Assembly (NCBI GenBank): GCA_965153355.1
Contig: OZ231126.1
Coordinates: forward strand, 46,066,001 to 46,130,000
Length of the DNA stretch: 64,000 nucleotides
Direction of reading: 5' to 3'
From: Flaccisagitta enflata
Lineage: Eukaryota; Chaetognatha; Sagittoidea; Aphragmophora
Position 1 is the stretch's first letter. The number at the start of each line of letters is the position of its first letter. Position numbers and translations under genes: made by a program. Shown one piece after another: positions 23,357-33,314 of this stretch. The notes under the pieces were generated by a model. The model was not told the origin of the DNA, did no database searches, and saw only the letters and a program-made list of their open reading frames with translations.

Positions 23357-23976
23357 AGAGAGAGAGAGAGAGAGAGAGATTATCTCTTTTAAGTATCTAT
23401 CTGTAGTTATAACCAAACTGCAGAATTAAGCGTCTTTATTTCTACAATTTATCGACGGAGAATTGCAGAGATTCAATTTCCCTTTTTTTCACGAAAGGGA
23501 GAAATAAAAGTCCAGAGTTCTTTTCTTTACGAAGGATTTAATGTAAGTGAATCATTCCAAATTTCAATTAAACAAGAAAACATAAAATAGAAAGAAAAGT
23601 TATTACAAAAAGAAAGATTACATTTTTGTTGGCAACAATTGTTGTTCTTAGGCGGCATTGAAATAAAGACTGAATTAAAGACGAAGGCCGCCAAACTGAG
23701 AAGGCAACGTGATTCTTACGAAAAGGAGAAATTGGGAATTGACCAGTCAGAAAGGAATTTGACTTTTAAAAAGGGAGAAAGAGTACGTTGAGAAAACTTA
23801 CGAAGGACAAATTCTTAATACAGTATGAATTATCAAAAGTGCTTTTACAGAGATACAGTTTCTTTTCTCTAAATTGCTAATTGCATTTTTTATAACAAGT
23901 CATCCAAGGATTGCACATGGTCAGCGGCACCCGATGCCCTGCATGGAGTGATAGCTGAAGAAGTCGAGTGAGAGCA

Positions 23977-24591
23977 GGGCAGTGGCCCCAAAGGGCCGAT
24001 GTCCTGTAGGACACAGGGGTGAATTTCCATATGTCCTGAGAGGGCATATTTGGGACAGAATGAATGAGTCCCTGAACGATTTTATTTCACTTTCTGAATC
24101 CTCCGCCAGAGCGAATTTAATTCAAATGGCCGTAATGCATAAAACCCAGCCAACCCTTAGCCCTAAAGCTAACCCTGTCCCTAACCCTAACCCTAAAACT
24201 ATCCCCAACCCTAACCCTAACCCTAAACCCAACCCTAACCCTAATTTATAAACCGCTTAAAAAGTCCTAAAAACAAAAGATCACAGATGCTTGTTCATTA
24301 GTACCCATATTTGAGGCCTTTGGAGCAATTTTCCATAATATTCAATGGGAGTTTTGCATTTTTTCAATTTCTCATCAATTTGCCAGGTTATTCAATGGGA
24401 ATTTCATTTTTTTTCATTTTTCATCAATTTCCAATGCTATTCAATGGGAAGTTTACATTTTATCAATTTCCCATGTTATTCAATAGGGAAGCCGGGGGGA
24501 AGGGACGGACGGACGGAAGGACGGAAGGACGGACGTATGAAAATTCACCCCTGTGTCCTACAGGATATCGGCCCTTTGGGGCCGCTGCCCA
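23977..24591. mobile_element. TIR element with telomere-like and 50-bp tandem arrays
   Basis: TIRs of about 60 bp (GGGCAGTGGCCCCAAAGGG... at 23977 and its reverse complement ending 24591) enclose a degenerate CCCTAA array (24147-24246) and about four units of a 50-bp repeat with TTATTCAATGGGAA (24336-24490). It belongs to the same CAGCGGCCCC type as the 21-bp minisatellite elements. E1 is inserted just left of it. Confidence 0.7.
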
Positions 24592-24672
24592 ATAAAGGAA
24601 AAACACTTATATGGTTGTGTCTATTGCTATAAAATAGGATTTAATACAACCTAAAACTTTTTTTGCGCCGCA

Positions 24673-24780
24673 CTAGGACAAGGCCAAGGAAAAAAGCATG
24701 AATGCGAACGCTTTGGTAAGGATGCGCATTTGCATCCACTCCCATATTTCATCAAATGCGTTTGCATCCTTATCCGCGTT
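24673..24780. repeat. 108-bp direct repeat, copy 1
   Basis: Matches 28103-28210 with three mismatches by eye. It holds an internal imperfect inverted repeat (AACGCTTTGGTAAGGATG against GCATCCTTATCCGCGTT). The two copies flank the bromodomain and zinc-finger segments. Confidence 0.85.
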
Positions 24781-24841
24781 GCGGATGCGGGTCTTGAGAC
24801 TACGACCACCCCCGCCGGCGCCGGCGACCATCTACTAGCGA

Positions 24842-26885
24842 GTGTCAAACACGATGACGATCGCGCTGAAAATAATCCCGCCACTAGCAGTGGATTCGTC
24901 TGCCGGTCCTGAGGTCACTTTAGAGGATATAGAAAATCATCGTAAGAACGATGAGCTGGCTGCTGCTACCGCGGTGTCATCTAGCAGCAAAAAGGAGTCT
25001 ACTAAGAAGGAATCCATGAAGAATGTTTTCTCAGCGGCTTCCTCCTCTCCCGATAAGTTTATCGCCGCAGTTGAAGAAGAGGTGTTTTCCGTCGTTGAAG
25101 AAGACGAGGCCTTGACATCCAAAGCGGGGATTGGCGCCTTTGATGAAGATAATGAAGACGACGATCGGTTGACGTCGATCGATCAAAAAATCCTCGAAAA
25201 TTCAGAGAGCGAAGTGGAAGCCGGTACCAGTAACGCTGGCCCGTTATCATCCAGTCCGAACAGGTACGCATGTCACGCGAAATGACGAAATATTTTCATA
25301 ATTGATTGATAACCTAGTAAATTCCTGAAAATCAGATTTCTTCCTAGAATGGAGACAACGTTGCAAGCTCACAATTGATCTTCTTATCTACCTTGACAAG
25401 GTCCTTGTGTTCTTTTCCAGTACCGCGTCGATTACTCAGTCGAGCGACATCGAAGCTGATAAAAAAACTCATCAAGCTTGGAAGAAATCCATCATGTTGG
25501 TTTGGCGTAATGCGTCACATCACAAATACGCCAATCTGTTCCATAAGCCAGTTACAATGAAATCGCTCCCGGATACAGCGTACTCATCAAATGGTAATTG
25601 GATAATTACTGTTTCCCACTGTCTCCTTCTGTGTCTGGCCTCTGTGTGTGTCTGTGTGCCTTTCCTCTCTTTACCTTTCTCTCACCGCTCAATGCGTCTC
25701 TTTGAAATTAAATCTTAAATCTGCAGTCCCATTGATCTAAAGACCATCAAATCCAAAGTGGAAAACGGGCAAATGAGCAGCACGGCGGAATTTAAACGCG
25801 AATTAATGCTCATGTTTACAAACGCCATCATGTTCAACAACTCGGACAAAGATATTTTCGCTATGACCAATGAAATGTACCGAGATGTCCTCGAAGAAAT
25901 CGATCAGCTCATTTCTAATCAACTCATGGTGCAGGTATGTGTCTGTTCACATTTTCAGTGTGTGTGTCAGTGTCTAACAGGTCTACGTGCATATATTATA
26001 TTGTGTTCATATGTTCTCAGGCCATTTGCAGTTTATCCATGTTTACTGAACATTAATATCTCCACTTTTTTGTGCGCAAAACTGTCAAGCAATTTTTTAA
26101 ACTTAAAAAATTATATTTCTTCCTTTCTCTTTATCTGCTTCTTCTTTTCACTACTCCTGCTTCTCTCCATTTGCCTTTATCCACTTGCTGCTTCCTCTCC
26201 ATCTGCTTCACTCCATCTGCTTCTTCCTCTCTTTCCATCTTTCTCTCCATTTGCTTCATCCTCTCCATCTACTTCTCTCTCCACCATGATCCAGGCTGCG
26301 TTGGCGTCGAGTAATGTTTCCGAGTCCGCGTCTTCTTCCTCCCTCGCATCTTCCTCCTCCCTCGCATCTTCCTCCCTTGCATCGTCATCTGGAGTCACTT
26401 CAATGTCGTCATCTTCATCAACTACAATTTCGGACAAAGATCAAAGTTTTCAGACCACCGCATTCCAATTTGGAGACAGACTCCAAAGCGAAGTTAGTAA
26501 TCAGTTGGCGCTTTCTAACGTTTCTCAGAACGCCGATGAGGACGGTGTGCCGCAATGGAACAGCAAGAATATGGGAGTACGGAACTTGTTTAAAGGTAAG
26601 ACCTGATTGAATGATAGTTCCTGAAAATGCTTATCAGGATAAGCAGCTAAAATCTTGATTTTGGAAATTTAGTAAGTCAATCTACTAGTTCTAATTCAGA
26701 CCTAAAATATGCTCGGTTTTTTTTATTCAGTGTCAACATATGCTCGTGGCACTTATTCAGTGACGACATACGCTCTGGGGACTCAATCGTGCCTTCCAAA
26801 ACTACGTTCGGCGCCGATAGAGTTCGACAGTCGAGTGGGTGAAATTTGCGCGGCTCTACCACGGGCGGATGTGAAGATTAGTTAA
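24842..26885 (+). CDS. BRD8-like bromodomain gene, 3' part (five exons)
   Basis: Proposed exons: up to 25263 (5' limit uncertain), 25421-25593, 25727-25934, 26295-26595 and 26731-26885 (TAA 26883-26885). Exon 1 is Ser/Glu/Asp-rich. Exons 2-3 encode a bromodomain: AWKKSIMLVWRNASHHKYAN, KPVT, PIDLKTIKSKVENG, TAEFKRELMLMFTNAIMFNN. The Asn of IMFNN is the acetyl-lysine-binding position. These blocks closely resemble the first bromodomain of BRD8, a subunit of the TIP60/NuA4 acetyltransferase complex (family knowledge, from memory). Exon 4 is Ser-rich. Phases agree at three of four junctions; exon 2 to exon 3 does not (see findings). No N-terminal half is visible upstream, so this may be a truncated copy or have distant exons. 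Another bromodomain family is possible. Confidence 0.72.
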
Positions 26886-27685
26886 GTGGCAAAGGAAAGA
26901 ATCGGAGGAATGAAAGTGAAACCAGAGCCTCCAAATGATACCGATATTCGTATGCCGCTTCCCCAGCTACCACCTCCGACGCCTACGCCTGAGGGGGATA
27001 ACAACAACGACGATGATGTTGACAACTTTTTCGATGGCGAAGATGTTGATTTGCAGCAAGAGAGCGATAGTTTAAAAAATAGAAAAGAAAAGAAAAGACA
27101 AGAATAAAACCATGAAGATAAGAAAAGAAAAGTGGTACCAGAAGAAAGACGTGTAAATAAGAAAAACAAGATGATGAAGCCCCATGCATCTGCAACAAGT
27201 TCCGTCGACAGACGTTCATCAAACAAGTTGATGTCGCCGCCGTCGCCGAAGATGCCTGCATTCGCTACGGCATCCATCAATGAACCTATAAACAATGGTC
27301 ATAAAGCTGTCCTAGCCTCCCATCCAAGCCAAAAACTGACTCTTGGCAATCTCGACAACGCTTCACCGACAGTTAGCGGCAACAGTAGATACTGAAAAGA
27401 AGGGGAAGAAGGGGAAGAATGGGCAAGATGGAAATGATAACAAGAATGTGCAGTATGGTAAGCTTGGCACCAATGTATCGCCTTCGGGTTCCAGATACAG
27501 TTTCGGTCGATTTCGCTGTTCAAAATATCCAGAATGCCAATTAGTATTTGAGCAAAAAAGTTTTATGTATCGCCATTACAGGAATGAACACGAATTTAAG
27601 GTTTGGCCGTGTCCAGAGTGTGGACACCCGTCAAATTGCGCATCCGATTTGAAAAAGCATAGGCAGGTCAAGCACTCCCTTATGG
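26886..27685 (+). CDS. C2H2 zinc-finger coding segment, incomplete model
   Basis: Just after the bromodomain gene's stop, the same frame stays open to TAA 27105-27107 and again to TGA 27393-27395. It encodes a Pro/Asp-rich then Lys-rich sequence (MPLPQLPPPTPTPEGD). From about 27373 another frame encodes Lys/Gly-rich sequence and two C2H2 fingers. Finger 1 has C-x5-C-x12-H-x4-H (CSKYPEC ... HYRNEH) and finger 2 has C-x2-C-x12-H-x4-H (CPECGH ... HRQVKH). A donor (GGTAAAAT) follows at about 27684. This would be a nucleic-acid-binding protein. I could not build a model joining the parts. A GT at 27070 and an AG at 27140-27141 would make a 72-bp intron removing one stop. It may be a separate gene, a 3' extension, or decayed. 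Confidence 0.5.
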
Positions 27686-28102
27686 GTAAAATCAAAAATC
27701 TGAAAAAAAAAAGTTTATTTCTCTTTCATGTTTTTCGCGTTCTGCGTTCTTCTTTTTTCAAATTGGCCGTTCTGTTGCTGCTACGCTATTACTGTTATGT
27801 TTTTTTTTTTGTTTCATGTTTTAAATTTTCATTAGTTTACACGTTTTACATTGACACAATGAAATGTGGATGAAATTACCAGGGGTCACAATATTATTGT
27901 GGCAAACGACCTCCCCTTTCCAAGCATATGTTTGAACACACATGCACACACACACACGCGCACACACACACACCATCTAAAAGACCAACGAACAAAGGGA
28001 TGGATGGACAAGAGAAAGAAAGAAAAATTTCTGAGTTGTAGAAGTATAAAACATGTAGGGATGTCAATTTTTTCAATGTCTTCTTGTTTTTAATTTAAAG
28101 GT

Positions 28103-28210
28103 CTAGGACAAGGCCAAGGCAAAAAGCATGAATGCGAACGCTTTGGTAAGGAAGCGCGTTTGCATCCACTCCCATATTTCATCAAATGCGTTTGCATCCT
28201 TATCCGCGTT
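28103..28210. repeat. 108-bp direct repeat, copy 2
   Basis: Partner of 24673-24780. It lies about 400 bp after the zinc-finger exon and is followed within about 25 bp by an SL-repeat. Confidence 0.85.
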
Positions 28211-28230
28211 TAGCAAAATCTCGCGCATCA

Positions 28231-28440
28231 TTTTTAGATGCGTCCTCGCATCTCTATAAGAGGGTTTGTCCGTCCGTTTATCCGTCGGTCCGTTACGCCT
28301 GTGCAAAAACCGCCCTTCTCGGCTGTTTTTGGCCACGTAGAGATCCTACATTGAAACAAATGATCAACCAACATGTTTTGAGAGTCTTTTCACCCGTCTG
28401 ATAGTCCATCTGTCTCTCCATACATATGTCGCATGATCAA
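28231..28440 (+). repeat. SL-repeat variant, AGATGCG stem subtype
   Basis: The stem AGATGCG/CGCATCT (28236-28253) is followed by CTCTATAAGAGGG, a CCGTCGGT run, GTTACGCCTGTGCAAAAACC and GGCTGTTTTTGGCCACG. The next 100 bp also match the copy at 63767, so this subtype is longer than the AGTCGCG type. Confidence 0.75.
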
Positions 28441-29208
28441 TACACGCTGAGACACAGCCCGGACGCATTGTTGCTCAGTCGGGCTTGTTTCCTACCTATC
28501 ACAGTTAGGCAACACGGTGTCTGTCTATCTCTTCCTTTGTCTCTGTCTCTCCATCTCTGTCTTTCTGTCTCTCTACCTCTGTCTTTCTGTGTGTCCATCT
28601 CTCATTTCGTTTTTACGTGCGCCAACACACGGCAATATACACAATATACTGCGTCCGCCTCGCTAATTAAGTTTAACTTTCCTCAAGTATGAACAAATGA
28701 TCAATGCTTTAAAGGCGTTAAAGGTGTCGTCTTCACTTTTGCATGAAGTAGTAGTTTCCAAACAAGTGGCACAATTGCCTTGTTGCATTGATTTCAGTTT
28801 GGGTATACTTGTTACCAGCGGCGTATCTGAGCAAAGATTTTAGCAGCTGCCGCCTCCAATCTATGTCCGACAAAGCTCCTGTCCGACCTATATTACTAAA
28901 AATTATCACTATATATAACTATATAATTCTATTCAAAAATATACATAAATATCTACTACTATATATTACTAAATATAACTAAGTATGACCATACGTAACT
29001 TGGTACAGCAATGTGTATTGTGTAACTATGTAGTACAACATTTGTCATAGAATTCTCATCACACTTGCAGTAATGACTGCATTTTACTTTTAAAGTGGCA
29101 TTTGGGGTAAGCTGAAATTGTTTTCCGTTGGACATTTTAGAATGAATATTTTCATTGTTATATACTACCAAACAACATAAGTTTTGATTTCTGAATACCG
29201 CTCTGTCT

Positions 29209-29213
<5 letters not shown>
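28441..29213. other. Non-coding stretch, CT-rich then AT-rich
   Basis: A CTGTCTCT-rich tract (28515-28610) and a TATA-rich tract (28905-28990). No gene seen. Confidence 0.4.

Positions 29214-29297
<84 letters not shown>
29214..29297. repeat. (TC)n microsatellite
   Basis: About 42 TC units followed by a TCC/TTC-rich tract. Confidence 0.97.
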
Positions 29298-29301
<4 letters not shown>

Positions 29302-29606
29302 CCTCCTCCTACTCTTTCTTCCTCTCCTCCTCTTTCTTCTTCTCCTTCTTTCCTTTGTCTGTCTGTCCGACATCGATCCTGTCCGACATTGTACAGCTGC
29401 CGCGGCAGCTGCGGAAGCCCCTTCAAATACGCCGCTGCTTGTTACAAACTAGAAGTGGTGCGGGTATCAACTAGTCAGTGAGGGTACGCAAGGCCCTCTT
29501 CCATTTATTTTAGTTTGGTAATCTGATGATCATTATGTACTGGTATTTGAATATTTGTTAATCTGATGATTATTATGTACTGGTATTTGGGCAAAGGTGT
29601 AGGACA

Positions 29607-30083
29607 GTAGGAGACGGCCGCACTTATGTAAACGTATGTTTTGGCATTTTTTTCATGAGATGCCACTGAAAATGAACTTTGGGTGACATCCCTACCCCCT
29701 AACTCAACCCTACCCCTAAACCCAGCCCTACCCCAAAATCCAACCCTACCCCAAAACCCAGCCCTACCCCAAAACCCAGCCCTACCCCTAAACCCAACCC
29801 TACCCCTAAATCCAACCCTACCCCTAAACCCAACCCTACTCCTAAACCCAACCCTACCCCTAAACCCAACCCTACCCCTAAACCCAACCCTACCCCTGAA
29901 CCCAACCCTACCCTAAAGCCAACCCTTCCTAAACCCAGTACCTAACCCAACTAACCCAACCCTACCCTAAAAACCCAACCTACCCCTAAACCAAATTCCA
30001 ACCTATCCAAATGTTCAACCCTGTTGAATTTGGTGACAAAACAAAGGTTGGAATGGTATAAACTAAGTGCGGCCGTCTCCTAC
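29607..30083. mobile_element. TIR element with an 18-bp telomere-like array
   Basis: A perfect 20-bp TIR (GTAGGAGACGGCCGCACTTA at 29607-29626, reverse complement at 30064-30083). The centre (about 29695-29990) is an 18-bp tandem repeat of CCCAACCCTACCCCTAAA type, which yields spurious Pro/Asn/Leu ORFs. No transposase. Confidence 0.72.
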
Positions 30084-30097
30084 ACGTAGACCGGTAT

Positions 30098-30868
30098 TTG
30101 AATATGGAATACAATGTTAAGTGGGCCAATGCACGATCGAATCCTTTTCCTGTTTTGTGTGGGAGTAAACAGGGGGGGATTTTGTCACCAGATTTTTTCG
30201 CGGTCTACATAAACGACTTAATAATCTTACTAAAAAGTATGGGCATTGGATGCCATGTGATTAATATTTTTATAGCTTGTCTTTTAGTCGCAGACGATAT
30301 GTCGCTTATCGCCCCAACCCGAGAAGCTTTACAGAAGATGATTGATGTGTGCGCGGAATACTGTTCAAGATATTGCCTAACATTTAGCGTAGCCAAAACA
30401 AAGGTTATGGTATTTGGCAAATTAAGCAGAGTTGTACCGTCGTTGGCCAAGATAAATTTACATGGTGAAGGTATCGAATATGTGAATTCATGCAAGTATC
30501 TTGGTTTTCATCTTGTCTCACATGATAAATTTAAATTCTCAGTAATAGAGGATTTACGCGGAATTTTCGGGAGTGTAAACTCCATTCTTTCATGTATTAA
30601 AAAACCTAGAGAGAACGTGCTCATGCAACTTTTATACTCGAATTGTGTGCCCAAACTAACTTTTGGTGCAGCTGTTAAAGAGCTCACATCCTCAGAGATG
30701 AATCAGTTTAATGTCGCTGTGAATACGGCAGTACGTCGTATATTCGGTTTTCGTCAGTGGCAGAGCATTCGCCAGTTAAGAGAAGTATATGGTTACCATT
30801 CGGTTGAAGTGTTACATGAAAAAGCAAAAAGACGTTTTCATGATGGTATGTTTTCCCATACAAATTAA
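30098..30868 (+). pseudogene. Non-LTR retrotransposon RT fragment
   Basis: A 256-aa frame starts inside the RT palm. It has GSKQGGILSPDFFAVYINDL (the RT block before the catalytic box), LLVADDMSLIAPT (VADD in place of the usual YADD/FADD) and CKYLGFHL, then the post-RT region ending at TAA 30866-30868. The N-terminal RT blocks and any endonuclease are missing, so it is a 5'-truncated remnant. It belongs to a different lineage from the LINE at 22076-23356, judging by the lack of shared blocks. Confidence 0.8.
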
Positions 30869-31070
30869 ATTTTGAAATTTTTGGAAGGCTTGAAAAGAGA
30901 GGCTGACGAACAAGAGCGTTCACTTGTTCCTTAATTGTTACGTCTTACTATCTTATGCGTCTCTGTAGTAGTTTGTAGTTTTGTGTTTCATGACTGATGT
31001 GTGCATTGTCGCATTTAATGTTGACGAAAATAAACATAATAATAGTGAGGGATATTGTTCCACTTTTCAT

Positions 31071-32234
31071 AAACTGATTGAGTCTTTAGATTTGATTTGA
31101 AAAAAAAAGATCAAATTGAAACCTGCCTGATGAGACATTTTTAGATGCGTCCTCGCATCTCAAAAAAAGGCTCTGTCCGTCGGTTGGTCGGTTGGTTGGT
31201 TGGTCGGTTGGTTGGTAACGCATTCATTAAAAACATGGAATTCGTCCATTTTTTAACAGAAAAGTGGTCCTGACCCAGTAATAGAAGAGTCCTCGCAATT
31301 GAATTTAGTTCTTAAACCTTGAATATCGATCAGAAAAACCTGTTTTTTTATTGCAGAAGTTTATTTTAGCATATTTTGAGACTAGATATTGCTTGTATAG
31401 TGTTTTTTATGGTGTCATATTGCAGCATCACTGATTTGCGTGTAACAGGTTTCTCATCTCTTTTATCTGCTTTTGCCACTTTGGTTTTATGATGAGGCTT
31501 GTACTAATTTTGTTATAAAATCTAAACGATTTGAGCAAATGAGCTCTGCTTGGTGGCAAATGAAAGTTTTTTGAAGTTCTTTATAACAGTCACCGATTTT
31601 CTTATGTTTCTATAATTTCTATGTATAGAAAATATACAAATGAAGCTGCTGGAATTTCAACAAGGCCGGATACACGGCAGGACAGTCGCGGACGGTTTGG
31701 CAGGGGCGGTAATGCAAAAAACCGCTCGCAATTCAAAAAGGTTACGAGACCGACGGACTGACGGACCAACCTACCAACCGACACGGCGAGGTGTAGAGTC
31801 GCATGTCCGCGACTAAAAATGGAAATCTATGATTTTCACCTTAGAAATCAAAATGAATCATTTTGCTTTTTCTGCTGTAAAATCTAAAGGAATTGAGATA
31901 CAGAGGTCTGCTTGGTGGCATTAGATCGCATTTTCGCAGAGCTTTCTAATGGTCACCAATTTTTATATGTTTTTTTGAATAATCTGGCCTCAATGTAAGA
32001 AAACATGGCGGACTCATAATTTGACCAAGATAGTACATCTATGAATTCATTCAATAAATCATTTATTCATTCATAAATGACATTCAATCATAAATGACAT
32101 TCAATCATAGAAAAAACCTTTATTCATAAAAAACAGTTCATTCATAAAAACATTCAGTCAAAGAGGACGCATCATTGGCCTAATTGGCCTTGTTTTTACT
32201 TTCTTGAATTCATGGTCTCTCTATCAATTGACAG
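31071..32234. other. Repeat-rich intergenic stretch with two SL-repeats
   Basis: The SL-repeat head at 31138-31220 (stem 31143-31160, AGATGCG type) and a full minus-strand copy at 31659-31818 (stem 31797-31814) lie in AT-rich sequence. The stretches 31499-31612 and 31868-31975 are diverged direct repeats (both contain TCTGCTTGGTGGCA) on either side of the second copy. CATTCAAT/CATTCATAAA-type repeats fill 32040-32160. Confidence 0.6.
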
Positions 32235-32240
32235 AGAACG

Positions 32241-32480
32241 GTGATGCGCACATCAAACTGTGTCACCATTTCCAAACGAATAGTGCTACAACCCTCTGCT
32301 TGGTCTAGATTTGAAGAACTTTTAAATATCTTTTTGTACTTTTCTTCAAACCAAGCTAGTCAAACAGATAAAAATACGGGATACGCGATTTTTTTCGCCC
32401 TTGGTTATGAGGGTCTTACGTATGATCTTTCCATAATTCCAAAATTTTCTCGAGACTTTGTCAATGAAGCAAATAAATGA
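32241..32480 (+). CDS. Possible terminal exon, unrecognised
   Basis: A 79-aa open segment follows a possible acceptor (ATTGACAG, about 32234) and ends at TGA 32478-32480 with AATAAA overlapping. The peptide is not low-complexity (SRFEELLNIFLYFSSNQ, FALGYEGLTYDL). I do not recognise it and found no partner exon. It could be chance. Confidence 0.25.
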   Translation: MMRTSNCVTISKRIVLQPSAWSRFEELLNIFLYFSSNQASQTDKNTGYAIFFALGYEGLTYDLSIIPKFSRDFVNEANK

Positions 32481-33034
32481 TGACGAAGTTGCATGATTAT
32501 CGTTGAATAAAAAAAATTGCGACTACAGTCTAATATAGATTCGATCCACAGCATGGTTTAATGAATACAATAGAGCAGAATTTATTTGAACAACGTTTGT
32601 AACCCTGCTGTCAATACGGTTGAAATATGCTAAATACAAGGCAAAGTTAATGGATGAATGGATGAATGGATAATTGTCAGAGTAAAAAAAGGGACAAGAC
32701 TCGCATGATCAGTCATTTTGATACAAGTACTTGCATGTTAAGCCATTATGATACATGGTAAAGCACGATCATAAAATCAGCCATTTTAGGCGATTTAAAC
32801 TCGAGCGTGACGAGCGGATAGTCTGACCGACGGATGGACCGACGGGTGGTCAAGAACTCTTATAAAGATGTGAGGACACATATTGGGAGACACGAGTGTC
32901 TTTTGTATCTACACTTTTGCAATGGTGTCAAATGACGTTGCCAGGAATCTCGTCTTTGGTGGTTCTCGATTTTAAACGTTGACGACGACTGAGTGAAAAA
33001 GTGTGTGTATGCGTGTTTTGATGTGTGTTAAGGG

Positions 33035-33038
<4 letters not shown>

Positions 33039-33092
<54 letters not shown>

Positions 33093-33125
33093 CGTTCAGA
33101 TAGAGAATGGGAGTAACAGAAAGTC

Positions 33126-33166
<41 letters not shown>
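33039..33166. repeat. (GA)n and (GACA)n microsatellites
   Basis: GA units at about 33039-33090, then GACA units at about 33126-33166. Confidence 0.95.
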
Positions 33167-33314
33167 CGAAGCTAGAGTAATGTACGGAACTAAAGAGACA
33201 AAGAAATATTTTTTCTTCTGATATTTCGGTATTCCATTGTTGAGATGATATTTGAAGATAAAAACCTCTTAACTTTCAATTTTTTTAACAGTTGATATCA
33301 CGTAAAGCAATGAA

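Larger units (their letters stand above)
9469..23894. repeat. Arm A of a large inverted duplication
   Basis: Sequence from 9469 reads as the reverse complement of sequence ending at 55345. The match continues through microsatellites, a mariner-like element, a CAGCGGCCCC-type relic and the BEL/Pao element to the outer end of its 5' LTR. The non-LTR flank (9469-12434 against 52346-55345) looks about 98% identical by eye, apart from tract lengths and one short indel near 54765. Arm A is longer because of insertions in its 5' LTR. Confidence 0.85.
12435..23894 (-). mobile_element. BEL/Pao LTR retrotransposon E1
   Basis: Minus-strand element bounded by LTRs and by the 5-bp target duplication ACAAG (12430-12434 and 23895-23899). 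Without the nested insertions it is about 7.9 kb. Order on the minus strand: 5' LTR (23894 to 19507, interrupted), primer-binding site, leader, gag-pro-RT-RNase H frame, integrase frames, 3' LTR. The LTR begins TATAAAAAATGC and ends CCATTTATTTTA. The domain set (Pao-type gag, aspartic protease, RT with YMDD, RNase H, C-terminal integrase) is that of BEL/Pao. The coding region is broken before integrase, so the copy is probably not autonomous. Confidence 0.92.
19507..23894 (-). repeat. E1 5' LTR, split by two insertions
   Basis: LTR sequence is present at 19507-19611, 21926-22075 and 23357-23894. A hAT-like element and a truncated LINE lie between. Removing them leaves about 785 bp, close to the 776-bp E2 3' LTR. 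Confidence 0.88.
29464..31070 (+). mobile_element. LINE remnant, interrupted by a TIR element
   Basis: Starts CTAGTCAGTGAGGGTACG and ends TAGTGAGGGATATTGTTCCAC. Both ends recur together, inverted and separated by only about 70 bp, at 34245-34325. The interior has an RT frame (30098-30868) and a separate TIR element (29607-30083). Boundaries are inferred from that short second copy. Confidence 0.5.

Noticed and set aside
24147-24246. True telomere or chromosome-fusion scar
   Set aside because: The array is short and degenerate, and its flanks are shared with a second internal array at 60310-60422, so it is a dispersed repeat.
26883-27395. Reassigned TAA codon
   Set aside because: TAA ends several other convincing frames here (integrase at 13256, six-exon gene at 63637), so a code change is not supported.
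29683-29916. 77-aa Pro/Leu/Asn repeat ORF
   Set aside because: Translation of the 18-bp telomere-like array.
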